DNA from: Paracoccus rhizosphaerae
GTDB taxonomy: Bacteria; Pseudomonadota; Alphaproteobacteria; Rhodobacterales; Rhodobacteraceae
Direction: 5' to 3'
DNA: 52,435 nt
NCBI RefSeq assembly: GCF_026162645.1
Contig: NZ_JAOTBE010000021.1
Location: 1-52,435 of the forward strand
The notes under the pieces were generated by a model, which made no database searches, was not told the origin of the DNA, and worked only from the letters and a program-made list of their open reading frames with translations. Shown in pieces: positions 27,148 through 36,935 of this stretch (its first letter is position 1; every line of letters starts with the position of its first letter). Both the position numbers and the translations under genes were made by a program.

Positions 27148-27593
27148 TTGAAGGGCGCCATGCCTTCGCGGGCCAACTCGTCCGCGCGCTCGTTCTCGGC
27201 GTGGCCGGCATGTCCCTTGATCCAGCGCCACTCGACCTTGTGCGTGGCCTGCGCGGTGTCCAGCCGCTGCCACAGCTCGACGTTCTTCACGGGTTTCCTG
27301 TCGGCGGTCTTCCAGCCGTTGCGCTTCCAGCCGTGGATCCACTGCGTGACGCCGTTCTTCACATAGGCGCTGTCGGTGACGATCACGATCCGGCTGGGCC
27401 GCGTCAGCGCCTCCAGCGCGCTGATCGCGGCCATCAACTCCATCCGGTTGTTGGTGGTCGCGGCCTCGCCGCCGGCCATCTCGCGTTCCTTGAGGACGGT
27501 CTCGCCCTCCAGCGCGCGCATCAGGACGCCCCAGCCGCCGGGGCCGGGATTGCCGCTGCATGCGCCGTCGGTCCAGGCGAATAGCTCAGCCAT
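27144..27593 (-). CDS. rnhA: Ribonuclease HI
   Basis: RNase HI cleaves RNA in RNA–DNA hybrids. The 149-residue product has all four catalytic acidic residues: Asp in [10 protein letters not shown], Glu in NNRMELMAA, Asp in [10 protein letters not shown] and Asp in NERADELAR. The substrate-binding basic loop is present around [16 protein letters not shown]. The ATG at 27593 overlaps the end of the glutathione transferase gene by 8 bases, and its own stop overlaps the next gene, giving a compact three-gene operon. Confidence 0.96.
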   Translation of the reverse strand: MAELFAWTDGACSGNPGPGGWGVLMRALEGETVLKEREMAGGEAATTNNRMELMAAISALEALTRPSRIVIVTDSAYVKNGVTQWIHGWKRNGWKTADRKPVKNVELWQRLDTAQATHKVEWRWIKGHAGHAENERADELAREGMAPFK

Positions 27594-28188
27594 CGATCGC
27601 CACATGCCCCGGCAGTGCCGCCACGCGATCCAGCCAGGCGCGCAGCGCCGGCATCCCCGAAAGATCGAACCCGCCTCGCACCTCGGCGGTGTGGGTATAG
27701 GCATAGAGGCAAACATCGGCCAGACTCGGCTGCCCCACCAACCACTCCCGCCCTTCCAACGCGCGATCCATCACCCCCAGCAGCGCCTGCCCGCGCGCCA
27801 GCAGATCGGCCATCCGCTCCGGCGTGGCATCGGCGGCCCGGTCGGGATAGGACAGCAGCGACTGGCGCACAGCAATTACCGGTTCGTGATTGTACTGCTC
27901 CCAGAACATCCAGCCTAGCATCTGCGCCCGCTGAACCGGGTCCACCGGCCAGAAACGCGATCCCTCACCCAGAAAGCACAAGATTGCATTCGATTCGCCC
28001 AGCACGGCGCCGCTCTCCAGCGCCAGCGCCGGCAGCTTGCCAAACGGCAGCACACCCGCTGCTTTCGCCTTGGCCAATGCCACCGACCCGGCCTCGCAAT
28101 CCACGCGCTCCAGCGCCCGGCCGGTCAGCGCCGCCAGCAATCGCACCTTATAGCTGTTGCCCGACGAGGGCATCGAATAAAGCCGCAC
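27586..28188 (-). CDS. Glutathione S-transferase family protein
   Basis: This 200-residue cytoplasmic protein has an N-terminal thioredoxin-like domain ([20 protein letters not shown]) and a helical C-terminal domain. [14 protein letters not shown] and [18 protein letters not shown] are the typical glutathione-site and C-terminal motifs. The GTG at 28188 is preceded by GAAGGAG at six bases. The substrate is unknown, and a role in detoxification or thiol transfer is inferred. It is the first gene of the operon with rnhA and the TRIC-family gene. Confidence 0.87.
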   Translation of the reverse strand: MRLYSMPSSGNSYKVRLLAALTGRALERVDCEAGSVALAKAKAAGVLPFGKLPALALESGAVLGESNAILCFLGEGSRFWPVDPVQRAQMLGWMFWEQYNHEPVIAVRQSLLSYPDRAADATPERMADLLARGQALLGVMDRALEGREWLVGQPSLADVCLYAYTHTAEVRGGFDLSGMPALRAWLDRVAALPGHVAIDG

Positions 28189-28227
28189 GCCCGCTCCTTC
28201 TTCTTTGCTGGAAATACCCCGGGGGGT

Positions 28228-28245
28228 CCGGGGGCCGGCCCCCGG
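28228..28245 (-). terminator. 18-bp GC palindrome after ispH
   Basis: CCGGGGGCCGGCCCCCGG is a perfect palindrome just after the ispH stop, in a 60-base gap. On the minus strand it is followed by more G/C and then ATTTCC. It may act as a transcript-end hairpin, although there is no loop or strong T-run. Confidence 0.45.
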
Positions 28246-28248
28246 CGC

Positions 28249-29205
28249 TCAGGCGGTCTCGCGCAGGACCCGCGGCACCTTGAATTCGACCCGCTCGATC
28301 GCCGTCTCGACAACCTCGACGGTGACGTCGAACCGGTCACGGAACGCGTCCACCACCTCGTTCACCAGCACCTCGGGCGCACTGGCGCCTGCGGTGACAC
28401 CAACCGAACGCACACCCTCCATCGCTCGCCAGTCGATCTGATCGGCCCGCATCACCAGCTGCGAATAGGCGCAGCCCGCGGCACGCCCCACCTCGACCAG
28501 CCGCTTGGAGTTGCTGGAATTCGGCGCCCCGATCACCAGAAGCGCGTCGATCTTGGGCGCCACTTCCTTGACCGCCGTCTGACGGTTGGTGGTGGCATAG
28601 CAGATATCTTCCTTGGCCGGGCCGACGATGGCCGGGAACCGCGCCTTCAGCGCCTCGACGATGCCCGCCGTGTCGTCCACCGACAGCGTCGTCTGGGTGA
28701 TGAAGGCCAGCGCCAGCGGATCGCGGGGCGAGATCTTTGCCACGTCCTCGGCCGTCTCGACCAGGATCACCTCGCCCTCGGGCAGCTGGCCCATGGTTCC
28801 CAGGACCTCTGGGTGGCCCTCATGCCCAATCATCACCATCTGCAGGCCGTTCGCGTGATGACGCTCGGCCTCGATATGGACCTTGCTGACCAGCGGACAT
28901 GTGGCGTCGACATAGACCATCTGGCGCCGCTGCGCCTCGGCGGGCACCGCTTTGGGAACGCCATGCGCCGAAAAGATCACCGGACGGTCGTCGGGACAGT
29001 CGTCCAGTTCCTCCACGAAGACGGCGCCCTTGTCGCGCAGGCTGTCCACCACGAACTTGTTGTGCACGATCTCGTGGCGGACATAGACAGGGGCGCCCCA
29101 TTTCTGCAGCGCCATCTCGACGATCTTGATCGCGCGGTCCACGCCGGCGCAGAAACCGCGCGGGGCGGCCAGGTACAGGGTCAGGGGCGGCTTTGCATGT
29201 TCCAT
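28249..29205 (-). CDS. ispH: 4-hydroxy-3-methylbut-2-enyl diphosphate reductase
   Basis: IspH performs the last step of the MEP isoprenoid pathway, making IPP and DMAPP with a [4Fe-4S] cluster. The product is 318 residues. The three cluster cysteines lie in [22 protein letters not shown] and [11 protein letters not shown]. Substrate residues include the TTNRQ and PNSSNSKRL motifs. The ATG at 29205 follows GGGGAC. It lies between cobQ and the glutathione transferase operon, all on the minus strand. Confidence 0.97.
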   Translation of the reverse strand: MEHAKPPLTLYLAAPRGFCAGVDRAIKIVEMALQKWGAPVYVRHEIVHNKFVVDSLRDKGAVFVEELDDCPDDRPVIFSAHGVPKAVPAEAQRRQMVYVDATCPLVSKVHIEAERHHANGLQMVMIGHEGHPEVLGTMGQLPEGEVILVETAEDVAKISPRDPLALAFITQTTLSVDDTAGIVEALKARFPAIVGPAKEDICYATTNRQTAVKEVAPKIDALLVIGAPNSSNSKRLVEVGRAAGCAYSQLVMRADQIDWRAMEGVRSVGVTAGASAPEVLVNEVVDAFRDRFDVTVEVVETAIERVEFKVPRVLRETA

Positions 29206-29262
29206 GTCCCCGAGGTAGCGCGAAGCCCTGCCCTCGTCCAGCGCCAGCAGGTCACATCCGCC

Positions 29263-30693
29263 TCAGCGACCGACCGACAGCAGGCCCGCCACATCCAGAT
29301 GCGCCTCCAGGTGATCGGCCAAATCGTCCAGCGCGGCATCCACTCCCGCCTCGAACCCAGGTTGCGACCTGACGCCAAGCCGCGCCAGATAGGCGGCCCG
29401 GAACCCGTCGTCGGAAAACAGCCCGTGAAGATAGCTGCCCATGACCCGCCCGTCGGTGCTGACGGCCCCGTCCGCCTCAGGTACGTGGGCGAAGGGCCGC
29501 GCGCAGTCAGGGCCAGAGGTTCGGCCCATGTGGATTTCGTATCCGGTCACCGGCTGGCCCAAGGCGGTGCCCGCCACGCGAACCACCCGCTTGTCCGGCG
29601 ACATGACGGTGGCGACGTCCAGAAGCCCCAGCCCCGGCACCTGCCCCGCCACGCCGTCCGAGCCCGATGGGTCGATGATCTGCTGACCCAGCATCTGGTA
29701 GCCACCGCAGATGCCAAGCACATAGCCACCACGCCGCCGATGCGCGGCCAGATCCACGTCCCAGCCCTGCGCGCGCAGGAAGGCCAGATCGCCCATCGTG
29801 GACTTGGTCCCCGGCAGGATCACCAGATCCGCATCGCCGGGAATCACCTGCCCGGCCCTCAGCATCGTCAGACGCACGCCGGGTTCGACCGCCAGCGGGT
29901 CGAGATCGTCGAAATTGGCGATCCGCGACAGGGTCAGGCAGACAACGTGCAGCCCTTCGCCCCCGCCGCTGCGCAGATCGACCGCATCCTCGGCCGGCAG
30001 GCGGTGGGCGCCCGCGAACCACGGAAGGACGCCAAAGCCGTGCCAGCCGGTGCGCTCCTCGATCAGACGATAGCCGTCGTCGAACAAGCGCGGGTCACCG
30101 CGGAACTTGTTGATCAGGAACCCCCGGACCATCGCCGCGTCGTCCGAATCGATCACCGCCTGCGTGCCCACGATCTGCGCAATCACCCCGCCCCGATCAA
30201 TGTCGCCCGCCAGCACCACCGGCACGCCCGCGGCCCGTGCAAAGCCCATGTTGGCGATGTCGCGGGGACGCAGGTTCACCTCGGCCGGGCTGCCGGCGCC
30301 TTCGACGATGACCAGGTCATGCGCGGCACGCAGCCGCGCGAAGCTGTCCAAGACGCCCTCCAGCAGGCGTGGCTTCAGCGCGGCATAGTCCCGCGCCTGC
30401 GCCCGCCCAATGGCGCGCCCCTGCAGGATCACCTGCGATCCAGTGTCGGTCTCGGGCTTCAGCAGGACCGGGTTCATGTCGGTATGCGGATCAAGACCGC
30501 AGGCCCGCGCCTGCAGCGCCTGCGCGCGGCCGATCTCTCCTCCGTCACCCGTCACCGCAGCGTTGTTCGACATGTTCTGCGGCTTGAAGGGCGCGACCGA
30601 CAGCCCCCGGCGGCGTGCGGCCCGGCACAGCCCCGCGACCAGCAGCGACTTTCCGACATTCGAGCCGGTGCCCTGGATCATCACCGCCGTCAT
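29263..30693 (-). CDS. cobQ: Cobyric acid synthase
   Basis: CobQ amidates four side chains of adenosylcobyrinic acid a,c-diamide using glutamine and ATP, in the aerobic cobalamin pathway. The 476-residue product has an N-terminal ATPase-like domain with [18 protein letters not shown] and [12 protein letters not shown]. The C-terminal type 1 glutamine amidotransferase domain has the nucleophile Cys in [10 protein letters not shown] and the catalytic His in GSYLHGLF. The ATG at 30693 is divergent from secG, 72 bases away. The cobalamin link fits the B12-dependent ethylmalonyl-CoA mutase at 43098, although other cob genes are outside the window. Confidence 0.95.
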   Translation of the reverse strand: MTAVMIQGTGSNVGKSLLVAGLCRAARRRGLSVAPFKPQNMSNNAAVTGDGGEIGRAQALQARACGLDPHTDMNPVLLKPETDTGSQVILQGRAIGRAQARDYAALKPRLLEGVLDSFARLRAAHDLVIVEGAGSPAEVNLRPRDIANMGFARAAGVPVVLAGDIDRGGVIAQIVGTQAVIDSDDAAMVRGFLINKFRGDPRLFDDGYRLIEERTGWHGFGVLPWFAGAHRLPAEDAVDLRSGGGEGLHVVCLTLSRIANFDDLDPLAVEPGVRLTMLRAGQVIPGDADLVILPGTKSTMGDLAFLRAQGWDVDLAAHRRRGGYVLGICGGYQMLGQQIIDPSGSDGVAGQVPGLGLLDVATVMSPDKRVVRVAGTALGQPVTGYEIHMGRTSGPDCARPFAHVPEADGAVSTDGRVMGSYLHGLFSDDGFRAAYLARLGVRSQPGFEAGVDAALDDLADHLEAHLDVAGLLSVGR

Positions 30694-30765
30694 GGGACAC
30701 TCTTGCTTGCCATCACCTGTCGGGGTGACTAGATAGGCGCGTCCGCAAATGAAAGGCCGAAAGCC

Positions 30766-31248
30766 GTGGAAAACGTCATTCTGACCGTCCATCTGATCCT
30801 GGCAGTGCTGCTGACCGGGGTCGTGCTGCTGCAACGCTCCGAAGGGGGCGGGCTGGGCATGGGCGGCGGTGGTGGCGCAGGCGGCGTCATGTCCGGCCGT
30901 CAGGCGGCGAATGCCATGACGCGGCTGACCTGGATCTTCGGCATCGCGATCTTCTGCACCTCGCTGGGGCTGACGGTTCTGGCGGCGCGGCAGGCGACGA
31001 CGGGATCGGTCCTGGACCAGTTGGGCGTGCCCGAAAGCAGCCAGCCCGATGCACCCGCGCTGCCCGGTCTTCCGGCTTATACCCCGCCGCCCGCGACCGG
31101 CGGCAACCCGCTGACCCCGCCGGCGCCCGAGCCCGCACCCGCCGCTGACGCGCCCGAAGCCGCGACACCGGCAACCGAAGCCCCGGCACCGGCGGCCGAA
31201 GCGGTCACGCCCCCCGCGGCCGAGCCGCAGGTTCCGCCCGCCAACTAA
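30766..31248 (+). CDS. secG: Protein-export membrane protein SecG with long Pro/Ala tail
   Basis: SecG supports the SecYEG translocon. Two membrane helices lie at about residues 3–22 ([20 protein letters not shown]) and 52–72, with the conserved glycine-rich [17 protein letters not shown] loop between them. The C-terminal ~75 residues are low complexity, rich in Pro, Ala and Glu. This makes the protein 160 residues, well above the roughly 110 of E. coli; such tails are common in alphaproteobacteria. The start is GTG at 30766 with a weak upstream box. A GC hairpin follows the gene, and pyrG is next on the same strand. Confidence 0.93.
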   Translation: MENVILTVHLILAVLLTGVVLLQRSEGGGLGMGGGGGAGGVMSGRQAANAMTRLTWIFGIAIFCTSLGLTVLAARQATTGSVLDQLGVPESSQPDAPALPGLPAYTPPPATGGNPLTPPAPEPAPAADAPEAATPATEAPAPAAEAVTPPAAEPQVPPAN

Positions 31249-31265
31249 TCAGCACACCACCGACC

Positions 31266-31286
31266 GGGGCGGCGTCCTGCCGCCCC
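31266..31286 (+). terminator. Hairpin after secG
   Basis: A perfect 8-bp stem (GGGGCGGC / GCCGCCCC) with a 5-base loop lies 17 bases after the secG stop. There is no T-run, so termination would be weak and pyrG could still be partly cotranscribed. Confidence 0.5.
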
Positions 31287-31402
31287 CACCGAACTTGCGG
31301 TCCGTTGCGGCCACGGGGCTATTGGGTTATTGTCCGACTCCCGTGATGCTGGTCGTCCAGGCGGCCCGCAGACTGACAGAACTTGCACATCACGGGGGCC
31401 TC

Positions 31403-33046
31403 ATGGCGCGTTACATCTTCATCACCGGCGGCGTCGTCTCGTCCCTTGGCAAGGGTCTGGCCTCGGCGGCGCTGGGGGCGCTGCTGCAGGCTCGCGGCTT
31501 TACCGTCAGGCTGCGCAAGCTGGACCCCTACCTGAACGTCGATCCCGGCACGATGAGCCCGTTCGAGCATGGCGAGGTCTTCGTGACCGACGATGGCGCG
31601 GAAACCGATCTGGACCTGGGCCATTATGAACGCTTCACTGGCGTCAGCGCACGGCGCACCGACAGCGTATCGTCGGGCCGGATCTATTCGAACGTGCTGG
31701 AGAAGGAGCGCCGGGGTGAATACCTGGGCAAGACCATCCAGGTGATCCCCCACGTCACGAACGAGATCAAGGACTTCCTGGCGATCGGCGCGGACGAGGT
31801 CGATTTCATGCTGTGCGAGATCGGCGGCACCGTCGGTGACATCGAGGGCCTGCCCTTCTTCGAGGCGATCCGCCAGTTCATCCACGAGCGTCCGCGCGGC
31901 GAATGCATCCTCATGCACCTGACGCTGCTGCCCTATCTGGCCGCGAGTGGCGAGCTGAAGACCAAGCCCACCCAGCACAGCGTGAAGGAGCTTCAGTCGA
32001 TCGGCCTTGCGCCCGACGTGCTGGTCTGCCGGTCCGAGCACCCGATCCCGGAGAAGGAACGCGCCAAGATTGCGCTCTTTTGCAACGTGCGCCCGGATGC
32101 CGTTATTCCGGCCTATGACCTCAAGACAATCTACGAGGCACCGCTGGCCTATCACCGTGCCGGCCTCGACCGCGCCGTCCTCGACGCCTTCCAGATCAGT
32201 CCGGCTCCGCGCCCAGACCTGTCGAAGTGGGAAGACGTCATGGACCGCCTGGAACATGCCGAGGGCCAGGTGAACATCGCCGTCGTGGGCAAGTACACGC
32301 AGTTGGAAGACGCGTACAAATCCATCGCCGAGGCACTGACCCATGGCGGCATGGCGAACCGGGTCCGCGTCAAGGCCGACTGGGTCGACAGCGAAAAGCT
32401 GGAGGGCGAAGGCGCGCATCTTCTGGACGGCTATCACGGCATCATCGTTCCCGGCGGCTTCGGAGAGCGTGGGACCGAAGGCATGGTGACCGCGGCCCGC
32501 TATGCGCGCGAGAAGAAGGTGCCTTATCTGGGCATCTGCCTGGGCATGCAGATGGCCGTGATCGAGGCCGCGCGCAATCTGGCCGACATGCCCGATGCAG
32601 GCTCCGAAGAGTTTGACCACGAGGCGGGGCAGACGCGCTTCACCCCGGTCGTCTATCACCTCAAGGAATGGGTACAGGGCAATTATATGGTCCAGCGCAA
32701 GGTCGGCGACGACAAGGGCGGCACGATGCGGCTTGGCGCCTATACGGCGGTGCTGACCGAAGGCTCCCGCATCTCCGAGATCTATGGCGGCGTGACAGAG
32801 ATCGAGGATCGCCACCGCCACCGGTACGAGGTCGACGCCACCTATCGCGCCCGCCTGGAGGATGCAGGCCTGTGCTTCTCGGGCATGTCGCCAGACGGCA
32901 AGCTGCCCGAGGTGATCGAATATGCCGACCACCCCTGGTTCATCGGCGTCCAGTCCCATCCTGAGCTGAAATCGAAGCCCTTCGAGCCCGCGCCGCTGTT
33001 CGCAGGCTTCGTCCGCGCCGCGATGCAGGAAGGTCGCCTCGTCTAG
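31403..33046 (+). CDS. pyrG: CTP synthase
   Basis: PyrG makes CTP from UTP with ATP and glutamine. The product is 547 residues, the normal length. The N-terminal synthetase domain starts [19 protein letters not shown] and includes [20 protein letters not shown]. The C-terminal glutamine amidotransferase domain has the nucleophile in [10 protein letters not shown] and the His/Glu pair in VQSHPELKS. The ATG at 31403 follows a G-rich box. The frame is open further upstream, but those residues are not conserved. Neighbouring secG–pyrG order is common in the group. Confidence 0.98.
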   Translation: MARYIFITGGVVSSLGKGLASAALGALLQARGFTVRLRKLDPYLNVDPGTMSPFEHGEVFVTDDGAETDLDLGHYERFTGVSARRTDSVSSGRIYSNVLEKERRGEYLGKTIQVIPHVTNEIKDFLAIGADEVDFMLCEIGGTVGDIEGLPFFEAIRQFIHERPRGECILMHLTLLPYLAASGELKTKPTQHSVKELQSIGLAPDVLVCRSEHPIPEKERAKIALFCNVRPDAVIPAYDLKTIYEAPLAYHRAGLDRAVLDAFQISPAPRPDLSKWEDVMDRLEHAEGQVNIAVVGKYTQLEDAYKSIAEALTHGGMANRVRVKADWVDSEKLEGEGAHLLDGYHGIIVPGGFGERGTEGMVTAARYAREKKVPYLGICLGMQMAVIEAARNLADMPDAGSEEFDHEAGQTRFTPVVYHLKEWVQGNYMVQRKVGDDKGGTMRLGAYTAVLTEGSRISEIYGGVTEIEDRHRHRYEVDATYRARLEDAGLCFSGMSPDGKLPEVIEYADHPWFIGVQSHPELKSKPFEPAPLFAGFVRAAMQEGRLV

Positions 33047-33459
33047 AGGCAACCCAAGGCCACAGCGGTGGCCCCGCCTGGGTCGCCGCGGTCTGCGGAC
33101 GAGATACGGCCTAGGGGCGGCGTGCGGTTCCTGTATGCCTCCGCGGCAGCGGCAGGAACCTTCTGCCGACACTTAAGGCCGTGACTGTGGCATCTGCTGC
33201 GTGGGGACGTACTGCGCACGATGCCCCTTGGGAAGCGGGCTCACACAGCACTTCGACCCGGCCGCCCCCCCTGCACAAGGCTGGTCAGTGCCGTGCCACT
33301 GGCATGGCACGACCTTGACGCCATGCAGTTTGCAGCCTCTGTCCCGTAATATGGGATGCGGACTCCAACCGCAGATCCTTGCGCAGGCGTCGAGCGTCAG
33401 GCGATATCACGTCCGGTGATAGGCAGCCGCCAACCCGTCGCCCTGTCACCTGCCAAACC
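33047..33459. other. 413-base gap with inverted repeats, no gene
   Basis: This lies between the convergent ends of pyrG and the hemolysin III gene. GGCCAC/GTGGCC (33058–33073) directly follows pyrG and may terminate it. A near-perfect GTGCCGTGCCA/TGGCATGGCAC repeat lies at 33288–33310. The short open frames show no family resemblance. Confidence 0.55.
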
Positions 33460-34278
33460 TCAACCCGGCCGCACCGCATCCTGCCGCCGGGGCTGCAAGC
33501 CATTGGCGGGCGAGCCCGCCGCATGGGTTTCCGCCTCGACGGTCACCTGCAGCGCGCCGGGGCCGGGCCGGCCAAGCGCGTGGGCTGCGACGGCCGCGAA
33601 AAGGACCGCGCTCGCCCCGATGACGAAGACGTGCCAGATCGTCCGATGGAACGGCATACGCGGCGACAGGTGGAAGACGAAGCCGATGGTGTAGAGGATC
33701 CCTCCGCCCAGGATGAGCGCGAAGACCGTGGGCGACATGCCCTCGAACAGCGCGCCGCCGGCGACCGCCCCTGACCAGCCCATGACGAGATAGAGACCGA
33801 TCGCCGGTCCGCGCCAGAAGTCACCCGCGAAGCTGCGCAGCGCGGCGCCCAGACCTGCGCAGCCCCAGATCCACAAGAGGAACCAGCCAGCAGGCTCGGG
33901 CGAGATCAGGGCGAAGGGCGTGTAGGTCGCGGCGATCTTGACATAGATGGCCGAGTGATCGAGCCGGCGCAGAACCTCGCTCCACCTCGCGGGATGGGTC
34001 ATATTGTAGAGCGTCGAGCAGAGGATCATCGCGATCAGCGCGACCCCATAGATCGCCAGCGCCGCGATGCCGGGCAGCTCCACACCCTGCGACCACGATC
34101 GCAAGATCAGGATCGGCACGGCCAGCAGCGCTGCCGCCAGGCCGACACCGTGCACGATGGCATCGGACAGCGCCTCGCTGCGGCTATAGCCCGTGCGGCT
34201 TGGCAAAAAGAAACCTGTCACACCCGTACCACTATTTGAAACCGCTGCCGCCATCATGCCACGTGCGACGGGCGGCAC
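33460..34278 (-). CDS. Hemolysin III family membrane protein (PAQR superfamily)
   Basis: This 272-residue inner-membrane protein has seven predicted helices. Signature parts are LSDAIVHGVGLAAALLAVP near residue 38, NMTHPARWSEVLRRLDHSAIY and the final PFHRTIWHVFVIGASAV. They provide the conserved histidines and acidic residue of the metal-dependent PAQR core. Relatives (TrhA/HlyIII) affect membrane fluidity homeostasis; haemolytic activity is a historical label. The GTG at 34278 follows AAAGGA at six bases. The C-terminal ~40 residues are polar and variable. The gene ends the intact part of this region and points away from the decayed locus beside it. Confidence 0.88.
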   Translation of the reverse strand: MPPVARGMMAAAVSNSGTGVTGFFLPSRTGYSRSEALSDAIVHGVGLAAALLAVPILILRSWSQGVELPGIAALAIYGVALIAMILCSTLYNMTHPARWSEVLRRLDHSAIYVKIAATYTPFALISPEPAGWFLLWIWGCAGLGAALRSFAGDFWRGPAIGLYLVMGWSGAVAGGALFEGMSPTVFALILGGGILYTIGFVFHLSPRMPFHRTIWHVFVIGASAVLFAAVAAHALGRPGPGALQVTVEAETHAAGSPANGLQPRRQDAVRPG

Positions 34279-34309
34279 ATAGCGTCCTTTCAGACTGTGA
34301 CGCCTCGTC

Positions 34310-35170
34310 TTGCAGGAACGTGAACAGACGCGAAGGCTGTGCCGTCTGGGCGGTCGGTTTGCCTACACCCTGACCATGCTGACCGCGGCCGTGGCGACCT
34401 TTGCGCTTGGCTGGGCCAGCACCTATCTGCAAGTGCTGATCGCCGCTCTTGGCGTGGGCGTCGCCGGCGGTTCGTTCGCCGTCGGCGTCGCGTATGTCTC
34501 GCGCTTCTACGATGACGGGCGGCAGGGCACGGCGCTTGGCATCTTCGGGGTCGGCAATGTCGGCGCCGCCGTCACCAAGTTCGTCGCCCCCTTTGTCATG
34601 GTCGCGGTCGGCTGGCAGGCGACGGCGCAGATCTGGGCGGTCGCCCTGGCCGTCACGGCAATCCTGTTCTGGCTGCTCGGCAAGGACGACCCGGTGACCG
34701 CCGCCCGCCGAGAGGGTGCCGCACCGCGCCGCGGCCTGAAGGCCGACCTCGCACCGCTGAAGAACCTGCAGGTCTGGCGCTTCTCGGCCTATTACTTCTT
34801 CAGCTTCGGCGCCTTTGTGGCCTTGGCGCTGTGGCTGCCGCACTACCTGATCGGCGCCTATGGCCTTGACGTGAAGACCGCCGGAATGGTCGGCGCGGGC
34901 TATTCGATCCCCGCCTCGATCTTCCGCACCTATGGCGGCGCTGCTGAAGATCTGGGACCACGCGGTGCCGACCGGCCCTGCATCTATCGCCTCTACGAGA
35001 TCGTCGGCGCCTACGGCCTGACGGTGACGTCGCTCATCAACGAGGAATTCGGCAACGGGATCATGTCGGCCATCGACTTCTCGATGCACCTGGACCGCAA
35101 ACCACACCCCAAGAGCGACCGCGTCCGCATAACCATGTCGGGCAAGTACCTGTCCAACGCCAACTGGTAA
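34310..35170 (+). pseudogene. Chimeric remnant: NarK-type transporter joined to C-terminal half of cyanase
   Basis: The 286-codon open frame is two broken genes. Codons ~13–210 match the middle of a NarK-type nitrate/nitrite MFS transporter (GVGVAGGSFAVGVAYVSRFY, APLKNLQVWRFSAYYFF, SIPASIFRTYGG), with the N-terminal helices and all helices after that point missing. From codon ~224 it matches the C-terminal catalytic domain of cyanase: CIYRLYEIVGAYG, then FGNGIMSAIDFS and the closing MSGKYLSNANW. The catalytic Arg and Glu (in IYRLYE) and the Ser (in GIMSAIDF) are retained at family spacing. The cyanase N-terminal domain is gone. Just before the join, a neighbouring frame reads HAVPTGP, close to the cyanase VPTDP motif, so a frameshift lies near 34973. 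There is no clear ribosome-binding site. It is probably non-functional. Confidence 0.82.
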
Positions 35171-35198
35171 GCGAACCAACGAAGGAAAGACGACCCCG

Positions 35199-35996
35199 AT
35201 GTCATACGTCAACCCGACCGACTTCGCCAAGAAGATGATCGACTCCGGAGTTACCAAGGTCTCCATGTCGACCAAGGAAACGCTGATCCGCGCCTATATG
35301 GCCGGGGCAATCCTGACGCTGGCGGCAGCCTTTGCCGTGACCGTGACGGTTAACACCCGCAACCCGCTGATCGGCACGCTGCTGTTCCCGGCGGGCTTCA
35401 GCATGCTTTACCTGCTGGGTTTCGACCTTCTGACCGGCGTCTTCACGCTGGTGCCGCTGGCGCTGATCGACAGGCGGCGGGGCGTGACGCCCAAGGGCAT
35501 GCTGCGGAACTGGCGCCTGGTCTTCTGCGGCAACTTTGCCGGCGCCTTCACGGTCGCGATCTTTATGGCGATCATCGTCACCTTCGGCTGGTCCGAAGCC
35601 CCGAACGCGGTGGGCGAGAAGATCGGTCATATCGGAGAGGGCCGGACAGTCGGCTGTGCGGCGCATGGCGCGGCGGGGATGCTGACGCTGTTCGTGCGTG
35701 CGGGCATGTGCAACTGGATGGGGTCCACCAGCGTCGTCGCGGTGATGATGTCGACCAGCGTGTCGGTCGGAAATTATATCGTGAACATGTTCCTGTTCCC
35801 GGCGGGCCTGCTTCTGGGCGGCAACTTCACCATCGGCGACTAACTCATCTGGAACGAGATCCCGACCGTCGTCGGCAATCTGGTTGGCGGCCTGACCTTC
35901 GTGGGCGCGATGATCTATGCCACCCACCACCGCACCTCTCCGGGACTGGATCGCAACGCCCCGTCCGCAAAGACGGCCGCCGTGCCCGCAGAGTAA
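35199..35996 (+). pseudogene. Formate/nitrite transporter family gene with nonsense codon and internal deletion
   Basis: The first 214 codons encode a formate/nitrite-channel protein (MSYVNPTDFAKKMIDSGV; EAPNAVGEKIGHIGEGRT; GMCNWMGSTSVVAVMMSTSV). A TAA at 35841–35843 interrupts the frame at IGD-stop-LIWNEIPTVVGNLVGG. The same frame then continues for 50 well-conserved codons to a TAA at 35994, so a single base change from a Tyr codon is the likely cause. Between MMSTSVSVGNY and IVNMFLFPAG about 20 residues expected in the family are missing, so a second lesion is likely. A normal protein would be about 285 residues. It follows the cyanase remnant by 28 bases and was probably in one operon with it. 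Confidence 0.85.
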
Positions 35997-36416
35997 GGCG
36001 CCCACCATAAGCTGGCACACCGCACCACCTGCGCCGGCGTGCCGGCCACTGCGAGACCGGGCGGCTGGCTGACAATCAATCCGCCGACCTCGGCGGGCTC
36101 TGTATCAGGTGCCTGTCGGTTGCCGAAACGGCAGGTCTCGGCTCCCGCTTCCGGCTCCGGACCGACTGCCGCGCGGTGGGGCAAGACATCCAACGCTTCC
36201 GCCATCACCCGTCACGGCCAGATCCGGTCGCCTTCGACGTCTCAGGACAACCTCTGGCCCAGGATCGGCAACCCGAACCGGCCTTTGTCCGAGGCGACCA
36301 GTTGCACGCGGCGCTGTTCGTCTCGTGCGGCCTTATCGCCTGCTCCGCATCCTGCGGCCTCAGATCAGCGGCTTGGTGAGGGCGCCTACGCCCGGCGTTG
36401 CAGCGACCAGCGTGCT
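35997..36416. other. 420-base gap without recognisable gene
   Basis: This lies between the broken nitrite-family transporter and the L,D-transpeptidase stop. Open frames on both strands lack family resemblance. It may be further eroded sequence from the decayed locus. No RNA or clear hairpin was identified. Confidence 0.5.
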
Positions 36417-36935
36417 TCAGGGATAGATCATCACCGGCGTGTTCAGCCGCAGCATCGAGTAGACGTCCTCGATCTCGTCATCGGTCAGCGCGATGCAACC
36501 GGCGGTCCAGTCGCGGTTCTTGGGGGCCAGCGCGCGCCCCTCGGGTCCGCGGCCGTGGAACATGATGTCGCCACCGGCATCGCGGCCGAACTGCGCGGCA
36601 AAGGCCCGGTCCCTGTCGTTCGGATAAGAGATCCCGACCGACAGGTGATAGCGGCTGCGCGGATTGAAGCGGTCGATGAAGTACAGACCCTCAGGCGTCC
36701 GGCCGTCGCCTTCGAACTGCTTGTGGCCGACAGGCTGATTCCCCAGCCCGAAGTCGAAGGACCGCAGTACCGTCTGCCCGCTGAGCAGATGCATCCGGCG
36801 CTGCCCCTTCTGGACCACCACCTGCGTGACCGGCGGCCCGTTATACGTCTTGAACTCGGGCCCCCTCGCGCTGCCGCAGGCCGCAAGGGCGGTAAGCAGT
36901 CCCATCGACATGTGGCGGCGGTTCAGACGTGGCAT
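36417..36935 (-). CDS. L,D-transpeptidase family (YkuD domain) lipoprotein
   Basis: This 172-residue envelope protein may cross-link peptidoglycan or attach proteins to it. The N-terminus MPRLNRRHMSMGLLTALAAC ends in a lipobox-like LAAC, suggesting a lipid-anchored periplasmic protein. The YkuD domain has VVVQKGQRRMHLLSG at its start and the active-site pair: His in FHGRGPEG and Cys in DWTAGCIALTDDE. I chose the ATG at 36935 because it places the signal peptide at the N-terminus; a longer frame adds unrelated residues. It stands alone between two gene-poor stretches. Confidence 0.87.
   Translation of the reverse strand: MPRLNRRHMSMGLLTALAACGSARGPEFKTYNGPPVTQVVVQKGQRRMHLLSGQTVLRSFDFGLGNQPVGHKQFEGDGRTPEGLYFIDRFNPRSRYHLSVGISYPNDRDRAFAAQFGRDAGGDIMFHGRGPEGRALAPKNRDWTAGCIALTDDEIEDVYSMLRLNTPVMIYP

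Noticed and set aside
31319..33172. A 617-codon minus-strand open frame opposite pyrG
   Set aside because: Antisense shadow of pyrG, no family resemblance, and it crosses the gap after pyrG.
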